Assembly (NCBI RefSeq): GCF_016906535.1
Contig: NC_057381.1
Location: 310,001-374,000, forward strand
Direction of reading: 5' to 3'
Source: Rhizoctonia solani
Lineage: Eukaryota > Basidiomycota > Agaricomycetes > Cantharellales > Ceratobasidiaceae
DNA length: 64,000 bases
Within the stretch, counting starts at the first letter, position 1; each line of letters begins with the position of its first letter. Made by a program: the position numbers and the translations under genes. Shown in pieces: positions 24,201 to 32,634 of this stretch. The notes beneath the pieces were generated by a model that searched no databases, was not told where the DNA came from, and was given only the letters and a program-made list of their open reading frames with translations.

Positions 24201-25270
24201 GACACACGAAGGGTGGGATTGGAGAAGTATCTTCAGGTACGTGGATGACTCAACTTGAGGGTATTTTTACTAAGATCAAGGGCCAGAATTTAATCCTGAT
24301 ACCTTCCGTATGCGACTCTGATGAACTACGAGCCTTCTTGTCTCGCCAGGCAACTCCTCCAGCTCTGACTCCTTCCGCCCCTGCCGATCAAGGACTGGTA
24401 CGCACAATGTACCGTTCAGTGGCCGATAGTATCGACGACATGTTCTTCGGTCCGTCGATGCTCGACGTCACACTCCAACGCCTTTCTAGGCGCGCGGCAG
24501 AACTAACAGGAATGTACGCTCAGTTGCAAGACGAAGATGCTATCGCTCGTGTACTTGGTCTCAAATCTCGACCTGAAGAGGCCCTTGGAAAACTGCAAGG
24601 CGATCTTATGCCATTAGACGGGGAGACCGGAACCAGTAGCTTTTCGGCCCCAATCTGCGATTTATTGTTGGCAGTGTTTGAGCTCGATAGGAAAGATAAT
24701 TGGCTGCGGAGGCAGGCAATGGTGACTATCTTGCAGCAACTGCTGGGTAGTACGATTGAGCGGTAGGCTTATTCCTGGCGTTTGTCTTAGTTCATTTCTG
24801 GAACTAATACACTATGTGACACAGGAAAGTACGAGATACCGTACGAAATTCGCTGGCCGAATCTCAAATCCTGGGATATATTACCGCTTTCCGCGATACC
24901 CTTTGGCCCGAAGGAAAGCTCAAGCTTGCTTCTACTCCCACAACTAATCAAGAGAAGGTTCAGAAGAGGGAACAGGCGCATAGTAAATTAAGTGCCATTA
25001 TACCTGGCAGGTTCCGGATCCTTCATTTTCTGTTTACCTAATACTGATAACCTGATCGTAAGACCTCGTAGCGAATATGATTGGAAGATCCAACGCTCGT
25101 CGGGGTGCACGTAGAATGTTTACTGTTATGCAGAATCGAAGGCTGAACCAGCATATAGTTTACACAATCATCGATGAGGTGTGTATCATGTACGATGCGT
25201 GGACGCTCACTCATGAAGCTATTGTCAGGTTTTCCAGGCGTTATTTCCAGAGCTGCAAATCTTGGCTTGA
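21252..25270 (+). CDS. PXA-RGS-PX-nexin protein (Mdm1/SNX13-like)
   Basis: Exon 1 (21252-22136) encodes two hydrophobic N-terminal helices (HVLFYGAILVTCLPFVW and LVILGPFIVVLAFLSF) and a PXA domain (SELVHEVIDFIVRDFVQVWY ... DPDFWNQTIDKI). Later exons carry an RGS-like segment (LTLRDILRDSSSLLYFMEFM, LLVQFWLAADAF), a Ser-rich linker and a coiled coil. A PX domain follows (VVRYLVEIQQLAMDG, GWGVARRYSEFYDMHTRL, LEFPGKKF), then a C-terminal nexin domain (IPDLVANMIGRSNARRGARR) ending VFQALFPELQILA, TGA at 25268-25270. This architecture is that of yeast Mdm1 and animal SNX13/14/25, ER-anchored proteins at membrane contact sites that bind phosphoinositide via PX. A 56-bp intron at 25007-25062 has a GC-AG boundary, needed to keep IPDLVANM in frame. 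ATG 21252 is the first in frame. Confidence 0.87.
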
Positions 25271-25978
25271 TGGCTGGTAGTGGCGCTGTATCAGTATGTG
25301 TGAAGTATACGGTTCGCTTCAAAACCTCTTCAGAGGTGCGACGTTTTGACTTAAAACGCGTGTAACTTGCGAGCCAGGCCCTCTCAGAACGCGGCAGTAG
25401 TATCGATGAATTGTGTAGCTTCTTGGCTACAAAATGCATGTATATAATGCGTATTGTTGGGAAACGGCGAAGTTATGAACCAAGTATCACAGAGGACGCA
25501 CTGAAGAGGTTTTGGAACGGTTTTCGGATTTTGGAAGAGCAGCCTCACTTTGCTTCAAACCAAATGCAGCATGGTTTGATCTTATTTTAGACTGAGAGCA
25601 AGCTCTATGTGAGCGCCAATAACATACTCAAATGCAACCATTGTAAAGCAGACGACACCCAAATTAGGCCCCCGTGACCAAAGGGTAGCTGCCCTGGCGT
25701 GACAAAACTACTTGGAGGGCCAAATCGCCTGTTTCAAGGTCAATTTTGTTACTTTTTTTTGCGGGCATGTGTAGATAGAGGGCATTAGTATCGATATAAT
25801 AACTTTTTACAATGAAAAACTCGCGCGTTCAGGCGCCATAATGCTATCAGCTATTATCAAACTCAGGGCTGGACGCTTACTCAGTCATCCCAGCCTTAGT
25901 TACACAAGTATGGACCATGTTGCGGTCGCCGGAGGGTGACTGGGGGCTCGTGATTGGGACAATGTAAATAAGATGTCA
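25271..25978. other. intergenic, start of the repeat-rich half
   Basis: This is the 3' flank of the nexin gene. No exon or shared repeat was recognised. A T tract occurs at about 25752-25759. Confidence 0.5.
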
Positions 25979-27007
25979 TTAAGCTCTGCTTGCAACATGA
26001 ACACTATGCAAATTATGGCGACGGAATTCAACATCGATTTCGTGAACAATACTTGGGGGCAACATTCTGTGTCCCCGATACCTCCTGTTTGCCCAAGCTG
26101 CTTCCTGCCCGTTCAAACCCCTCCTATATGCGTCCATGTAGCGATACGCCTTATTAAAGAACCTGTAATTATGTTGATTAAAGGACAATGATAAATAATA
26201 ATGAATAATTTACCGACGAATTGAATCAACTGGGACAGCTTCCAGAGCCGCAAGCATGTTGGATTTAAGGGAGCCATGGGACCTTGATGCTGGGAACTAA
26301 CGGTAGACTCGTTTGGCACAGCCCCAGCATTGTTCAATAGGATTCAGTTCGCAGTGGAATTTTGGAAGAAACAGAAGTCGACATCCATCCGCCTCTGCAA
26401 TTTCCTCGAGTGCTGACTGCTGTTCAATGAAGCCAGGCTGCTTGGAAAGCACTTGTCGAACACAACAGTGGGTATTAGCAACATATCTCTGTGGGCTCTT
26501 GCACGTCAGTTTCAGTCCTGCCGGGTTGGTTCCACGCTCTAGCAATAACTGAGCTATCCCCTTAAATTGGCCGTGCAAGCTCTTTGTTGCTTCTGCGCCG
26601 TAAATTGGGTGATCACCCGGCCAATAAAAGTATTGTGTAGACCCATCGGGAAAGTGTGTGTCGGAAAATCGAACTCGAATCTTCTTTTCGACACCCTCTT
26701 CATTAATGCAAGTCTCAATCACATCACCAATGTTACTTGAAGGACCAAGCGTCATTTTCACAATATTTGCAACGTCGTCGCGTCGTTTTGTATGTGTTGT
26801 TACATTGTCGTACACAAAGACATGTTCGGCCTCGGGGTATCTATCTTTCGCAATCTGAATGGCCCGAGTTAGTTGCTGTCGGACACAATCTCCGGTAAAG
26901 TATCCGTCGCAAGTCTTTCCTGGAGACAGAACCACATGTGCCGACGACAACCACCATGACCGACAATCCTGAGCCCAAGGGCAAAGGCTTGAGCACTTGC
27001 TTTTCAA
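25979..27007 (-). pseudogene. decayed DDE-superfamily transposase
   Basis: Read on the minus strand, the sequence has GKTCDGYFTGDCV, then HVFVYDNVTTHTKRRDD (second catalytic Asp), HFPDGSTQYFYWPGDHP, and LLFLPKFHCELNPIEQCWG with the final catalytic Glu, leading to AKRVYR. Directly after this, an in-frame TAG (plus 26297-26299) interrupts the frame, which then resumes as FPASRSHGSLKSNMLAALEA. A normal intron (GTAAAT...TTACAG, about 26160-26213) is still recognisable before FFNKAYRYMDAYRRGLNGQE and the natural end near 25979. The N-terminal half, with DNA binding and the first catalytic Asp, is absent: coding character stops near 26935-27007, where unrelated sequence begins. No terminal inverted repeats were found. 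I recognise this as a DDE endonuclease type common in basidiomycete genomes, but cannot name the superfamily. Confidence 0.7.
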
Positions 27008-27492
27008 ACATTTCGCGTCGCAACACTCGCTCTACAAATGATTTAACCAATATACACAAACACAACATTGCTTCCAAATACCCTTCTGAGAGAAAAATCC
27101 TCAAAAAATCCAAAAACAATGGCTCAAACAACTCTATCTCTATTTATGCCTCTGATGACTCTGATAAAAAAAAACCCAGAAAAATTGCAAACTCATCCAT
27201 AAACCACACACAAACCCTAGTAAGGATGATCCCAATAGGATCTACACAAGATGCAGTTGCCAACACAACAATCAATATTGAGTCCATTTCCAAATTTTCT
27301 CCTAGCCCTAGCCCCACCCAAGCACTGTACATTGCAAGCCCTAGAGTCACATCTAACCCAGCACAAACTAGCATCACAATAATAATCAGCTCTTCCCAAG
27401 AGTCCAAACAAATCAGAGACACCAGAGCTGGATATGAGCAACTCATGGAACATACATTGGACAACAGTAGCATCAACAGCATGCCTAAAAGC
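26953..27492 (+). CDS. Ser/Asn/Lys-rich open frame of unknown function, fused into LTR-C
   Basis: An open frame begins at an ATG near 26954 (MTDNPEPKGKGLSTCFSNIS) and runs without a stop for about 180 codons before entering an LTR-C repeat at 27493, where it reads on to 27576. The protein is low-complexity and basic: RRNTRSTNDLTN, SERKILKKSKNNG, DDSDKKKPRKIANSS, then Ser/Thr/Pro-rich. I recognise no domain. It abuts the truncated end of the DDE transposase on the other strand. It could be the N-terminus of another transposase or a gag-like protein of the LTR-C retroelement. Low-complexity composition makes a chance frame possible. Confidence 0.35.
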
Positions 27493-28250
27493 TGTTATGG
27501 ATATGACATTTCTCTAATAATCTGTACTTATTTTATTATTTACACAAGTAATACTACTGTAAATAAAATGAGATAAAGATGCAAACTAAGGTTTTCAAGG
27601 TTCCTCTTTCCCATTGCAACCTTTGCAAAACCTCTAAGCCTCAGGAATACCCTCAATATGCAATGGCTTTTGCATATATGCTGTTTTCTCACTCATTTAA
27701 ATACATATAAATTCAGCTGAGTAGATAAACAGTAACTACCAATATTTTCCCTGTTTTTAGTACTTATTATACAAGATTCTATCTTGTGGCTACACACAGA
27801 AATATTCAGGGTTCCCCCCTGTCACATAGTCAAGTGCCCCAGCACTTAGTCAGTGCTTAAGCACCAACACACTAAATGCGGCTTTTCTCCATCACCTGGG
27901 CATCCCACACTGCCAAATTGCTTGCGCTTAGGTGCGCATGTTTGTGTGCTCCAGAGCGCTGGCTCAAACACTCAGAACAGACAACATTTGGCAGAGTTAT
28001 GTCCTGTTTACTGCAAGTACCCAATGCAGAGGCATCATACCTTTGGGACTGTTTACTCCAAGGGTGAAACACTTAGCTTTGGGACACCCATGGACCCAGA
28101 CAGGTAAATACTGCCTTGGGGCAAACATTGCATTGGGGTAAATGTTAGGGACTGTTGTTATTTACTGTGTACCACAGTATTGGCTCCCTCAAGTGTTTCA
28201 GTTGCCACCTGTACCTCTGTTATGGAATGAATAATTTAGACATATGTGCC

Positions 28251-28424
28251 TGTCCTAGATGTCTGTTGGGACATCAAGGGTGCAGGTGCTTGTGGCCATG
28301 TGGGATACAACAATGAACCACTTAAGGCAGTGGCTAACTACCCTTCAATGTTGAGACTACTATCTACAATGACCAAGTGCTGTAAGGCATTGGCAAGCTA
28401 TGTATCTACAGTGACAATGGTGCC
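28251..28424 (-). repeat. LTR-A, reversed, left fragment
   Basis: This begins TGTCCTAGATGTC, the reverse complement of the LTR-A 3' end, and is cut at 28424 by an LTR-B solo LTR. The same LTR continues at 29177-29551. CpG sites of the intact family are largely TpG or CpA here. Confidence 0.7.
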
Positions 28425-29171
28425 TGTTGTACACCACTGTAAGGTGGGTACACACTAGAGGTGGGTGCTTGGGGCCATATCTAATACAAGGTAATGCTGA
28501 TTAATTAAATGTACTAGGCTATACTACTGAACTAACTACTGCTCAAGGCAATGACTAGCTATCTACTGTCAACATGGAGGGGCCTTAGGCCTGGGAGGTG
28601 TGGTGAGACTACTGAAGGGGGTAAGTAATGTGCTACTGGGTTATCAGCTACTTAGCTGATCTACTAAAACCTGTCTATGATGAGAGACAAGGTAAAATTG
28701 ACTTGGGGTCTCCAAGGAATTTTCCTGCTGTGTATAACAAGGGAACTATCTACAGGGCAGTGTCCTGGACATGGTCACATGACCAGTACAAGTGGTTGCA
28801 TGCTGGCCCAAGCCCAAATTTGGGGGGTAGCAGGTGTAATCATGGGTTGTCAGCAGAGGAATAATAGGGCTCTATGGCTTAGTGGTCAAGCTGGTTCAAT
28901 TCTGGCTAGTTCTATTTTCCTCTGTTTATGACAGGCAGTCTATGCATGTGAGAAAAGAAGACTACATTTGAAAAGAGAAGCATGCTGCAGACTATGTAGA
29001 AGCATGGATTTCTCCTAGGTGCCCTTGGCACAGCATCTTGGTGCAGCATCTTGGCATAATAAGCGCCAAGATCATGTGATCAAAAAACTAAAGCTATTGA
29101 GTCCATAAAAAATACTAAAAATAAGAGATAAATTGTCCAATTCCAATGGCATAACTCAAGAGGGTGTAACA
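28425..29171. repeat. LTR-B solo LTR with a nested 173-bp element
   Basis: This runs from TGTTGTACACCACTG to GGGTGTAACA, homologous to the LTRs of the family-B gypsy element at 57557-63815. It is flanked by the direct repeat GTGCC (28420-28424 and 29172-29176). It is 747 bp long; removing the nested insertion and its duplication (178 bp) leaves 569 bp, against 562 bp for the young copies. It is CpG-depleted. Confidence 0.85.
28761..28933 (+). mobile_element. 173-bp TGTC...GACA mini-element, copy 1
   Basis: Ends are TGTCCTGGACA and GTTTATGACA, flanked by the 5-bp duplication GGCAG (28756-28760 and 28934-28938). It contains a tRNA-like core: a D-arm GCTTAGTGGTCAAGC (A-box-like TGGCTTAGTGG at 28875-28885) followed at once by a T-arm (B-box-like at 28893-28903), then TTTT. 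It has no coding capacity. By eye it differs from copy 2 at four positions. The T-arm stem is imperfect in this copy. Confidence 0.85.
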
Positions 29172-29176
29172 GTGCC

Positions 29177-29551
29177 TAAGGTGCTATGGACAATGTATCT
29201 GCTTAGTGACTTAGTGAACCCAGGCTGTAAGGCCCTGTGTACAATTGGGGATGCAACAAGAGGTAATCAACCTGGGTGTTACCATAGTTGGTTAGCCTCC
29301 TTATATATTACAAGACTATGCTAATTACAAATACTTGTGTGTGGGAAAAGAAGTGTTCTATGTGAAATAAGAGTCCTGCTTTGCAGTTGGACTTACTCAT
29401 GCATATGTGTCACTGACATGTCATAATGATGTCATCAAGTGGAGGTGGCTACATATGCTTTAGTAAGCACAGATGGGGATGTGGCTTGGCGCTTAGCGTA
29501 TGATCTAAGCGCCAAAGTCATGTGATTGAAAATGTTGTCTGTTTGGCTTTG
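29177..29551 (-). repeat. LTR-A, reversed, right fragment
   Basis: This continues the LTR interrupted at 28424: GTAATCAACCTGGGTG is the reverse complement of the LTR-A leader, followed by CCTTATATA (TATA region) and the GGCGCTTA/TAAGCGCC palindrome in partly decayed form. It is cut at 29552 by a second LTR-B. Confidence 0.7.
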
Positions 29552-30100
29552 TGTTGTACACCATGGTAATGTGGGTACTTGCTAGAAAAACAGGCGCTTA
29601 CAGCCGTACAACTACAGACAAGGCTTATCTAACTGTCTATCTAAGGCTATACTACTACTGCTTATGGCAATTTACTACTATCTACTTGTCAACAAGGGGG
29701 GCTTAGCCCTGGAGGTGTGGTAAGTGCAATAGAGGGGTAAGTGACTTCTGAAGAATAGGGGCCAGCTACTTAGCTGGCTGGATACCCTCTCTAATGGATA
29801 AGAGACAAGGTAAAATTGACTTGGGGTCTCCAAGCAATTTTCCTGCTGTATATATAGACATAGTTGCGCTATTTACATGGTCTGTGCACGTGAGAAAGGA
29901 AGTAAATGAATGCAATGGGAAGAGTGCTGTGGGCTGCGCAGAAGCGTGGATTTCTCCTAGGCGCCCTTGGCACAGCATCTTGGTGTGATAAGCACCAAGA
30001 TCACATGATTTGAAAATACAAGATATTGGGTCTCTAAAAAATACTAAAATTAATAGAAAAATTAGGAGATTCTGGTGGTATAATTTGTAAGGGTGTAACA
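29552..30100. repeat. LTR-B solo LTR 2
   Basis: This runs from TGTTGTACACCATGG to GGGTGTAACA. The flanks (CTTTG and CTGCT) do not match, and the LTR-A pieces on either side come from different copies. It therefore probably marks an ectopic recombination or deletion and not a simple solo-LTR formation. Confidence 0.75.
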
Positions 30101-30514
30101 CTGCTTAAGGCAGTGACTGAGTAACTAAGTAACTATTTACTGGACCTAAGGTCCTTGTATAATTGAGAAGATGTGACAAGAGGTAATCAACCTGGGTGTT
30201 ACAATGGTTGGTTGGCCTCCTTATATATTACAGGGAGTGAGCTAATTACAAATACATGTATCCAATGTCATAACCAATAAGAACCCTGCTCCAACTGCAG
30301 CCTTACCCATGCATACATGTCACTGACATGTCATGATGATGTCATTGAGTGGAGGTGGCTATGTATGCTGAATAACTGTGGATGGGGACATGGCTTGGTG
30401 CTTAGCATATGATATAAGCGCCAAGATTACATGATTGAAAAAGTCCTTTGTTTGCCTTTGTTTAAAATGAAGAAAATAGGAAATAAATTCCCCAGTATAT
30501 GTGTGTCTACAACA
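30101..30514 (-). repeat. LTR-A, reversed, partial copy
   Basis: This carries the reversed LTR-A leader, TATA region (CCTTATATATTACAGG) and the end ...GTGTGTCTACAACA at 30514. Its LTR 3' part is lost at the junction with LTR-B. Nearly all CpGs of the intact family are TpG or CpA. Confidence 0.65.
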
Positions 30515-30716
30515 GTTGCTGGACTATTTGTTAGGAGTTGTTATTCCTGATAAACTTAGCATATATTATGCATATATTCTGTGCAAATACTCTGATACAT
30601 AATACTAGTTCTTAACTGTTCCCATATGCATTTTGTATATAGTAACTCTTTCATACTCCTGTACTTACACAACTATTAGCAGTATCTGGCTAAATTATCA
30701 TGAGCATGCATGTGTC

Positions 30717-31299
30717 TGTCCTAGGCATCCTTAAGGGCCATCTAGGTAGCAGGTGCTTGAGGCTGTATAGACTTGTAAAAGAAACCACATAAGGTGGTGT
30801 GGATGCTACCTACAACAACAAGCTAACTATCTACAATGACCAAGCCTATAAGGGCAATGGCTAGCTATGTAGTTACAACAAGTAAGCTGCTTAAGGCGGT
30901 GATAAGCTATTTACTTAGTGGTTACTGGGCAATAAGGCCCTTGTACAGTGAATGGATGCAACAAGAGGTAATCAACCTGGGTGTTACTATGGTTGGTTGG
31001 CCTCCCTATATATTACAGAGAGTCAACTAATTACAAATTATAATATGCAAAACTGTATCAAATAAGAACCCTGCTCCAACTACAGCCCTACTCATGCATA
31101 TGTGCCACTGACATGTCATAATGATGTCATCAGGTGGAGATGGCTATGTATGCTGAGTAAGCATGGATGGGGACATGGCTTGGCGCTTAGTGTATGATAT
31201 AAGCACCAAGATTGCATGATTGAAAATGTTGTCCAATTAACTTTGTTTAAATTTGAGAAAATGGGAATAAACTCCCTGGTGTCAAGTGTATCTACAACA
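30717..31299 (-). repeat. LTR-A, reversed, solo LTR
   Basis: A full-length solo LTR of 583 bp, from TGTCCTAGGCATCC to TGTATCTACAACA. The flanks are GTGTC (30712-30716) and GTGGC (31300-31304), four of five matching, probably a duplication with one later change. It is CpG-depleted compared with 43511-44083. Confidence 0.75.
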
Positions 31300-32634
31300 G
31301 TGGCTCTACACACCACTTACCCAAGCCCCAAAAGCTAAGGAACACAATATTGCACTTGTCATATCTAGCTATTATTGAAGCCTTGAAAACTTGCCTATGG
31401 CTATTGCAGCATGTAGTGAATAGGTAACTATCTTCATTATTGTTATCTGATTTCTGTTTGTTACTTGTTACATACATCAGCCACTCAATTGTTGGTTATA
31501 TTATTGGTCATGTATAGTACTTGCTTCTTTTAAGAGGCTTGTACCCAAAAGATTCTGTATCTACTTTGCTTCAAACTACAAATACAAGTGACTTACAGAT
31601 TGTCATTCAGCTTGATTAAGTTGTCTGATTAATCTCTATATTACATTGTATTCACAAAGCTAACACAGCAGTGTGGCTTGGGCAGACTATATTTAGAGAG
31701 CTTCTAGAGATTCATACAGATGTTATTCACCTTTCTAATTTACCCTTCAAACAGGATTTATGCATGAATTCTACCAGAAACAGTATAAATGATTGATTCT
31801 CAATAGTCAGTGCCTTGAATATGGTGAGTTTTATATACATTGCCCTTCTAAGCATCTCCAAGATGTTTGAGTTTAGTTTGGGACAGGTAACTCAACTTGT
31901 TTATCAACAAATGTGCTTGAGCAACAATCCTTAGTCCTGGTAACAGGAGACTGCACCATAGAATACACTTTGAATTCTCTAGCAATCTCTGGGGGGCATA
32001 TTGGTTGGTTCTACAGACCCAGCCATGGTGATAAGTCTGAGCTCTGGAGATTTCTTTAGAAGACCTGGGTTTATTCCAGGTTGTAGTAATGGTAGCTTGT
32101 AAGGTAGGTGCCAATCAGATAATGTAGCAAACCATGTGTACCAACATTTGCTTTCTCCCCAAAGCACAATATACATGTTGGGCTAGAGTCAAATTTGAAA
32201 CTTCACCACTCATCTTCTCTTCCCCAGCCAGTAAACTCCATTTTGAAAATTGGCATACTGTATTGCACTGGATAGATATTCCCTTAAGTAGAATTACACA
32301 TTGTACAATTTTGGCATTGTGCTCAACTGGGCTAAGTAAATTTTAAAATTCACTCTAGCCCAAGGTGTCTAATATCACCGTATTATGACTCAACAAAAAG
32401 TTGGACATGTGCACTTTCCAACTATTTCACCTAAGGAACTCAGAAAAACCAGTGCAATGAAAGAATTATTGCAATAATATTTCAATAATACTGGTTGCGG
32501 CTGCCTGCATGATTACCTGGTCGAGTACACGTGAGAAGTCCGCAATAGCTTTTGGGCTACCAAATAGAGCCACATAGTTAAATTGCAATGCCGTCAAATC
32601 ATTGAATTCACCATAACCCACCACATTCTGTATA
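31300..32634. other. AT-rich interval, no gene recognised
   Basis: A minus-strand frame near 31979-32176 (CWYTWFATLSDWHLPYKL) looks protein-like but I cannot name it; it may be a transposon remnant. The rest shows no coding pattern. The last 200 bp, with higher GC, may be the promoter of the ATPase gene. Confidence 0.4.

Larger units (their letters stand above)
27493..30681 (+). repeat. LTR-C copy 1, broken by LTR-A and LTR-B insertions
   Basis: The left end (TGTTATGGATATGACATTT...) and right end (...TTACACAACTATTAGCA at 30681) match the start and end of the intact LTR-C at 55965-57409. The left arm runs from 27493 to about 28228-28250. The right arm resumes at about 30515, and the middle third of the family is missing. 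Between them lie reversed LTR-A fragments and LTR-B solo LTRs. The sequence is CpG-poor relative to copy 2. No target-site duplication is visible (flanks AAAGC and GTATC). Confidence 0.6.

Noticed and set aside
26938..27007. Start of the plus-strand frame at 26938 as a natural gene start
   Set aside because: The first codons overlap the antisense of the DDE transposase; the ATG near 26954 is more plausible, and the whole frame may be chance.
28865..28915. A functional tRNA gene in the mini-element
   Set aside because: D-arm and T-arm are present but there is no anticodon arm, and the acceptor strands do not pair.
28677..28931. Similar short open frames at 28677-28931 and 52404-52637 sharing HGHMTSTSGC and GVIMGCQQRNNRALWL
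   Set aside because: They are translations of the 173-bp mini-element, which is non-coding; the similarity comes from the DNA repeat.
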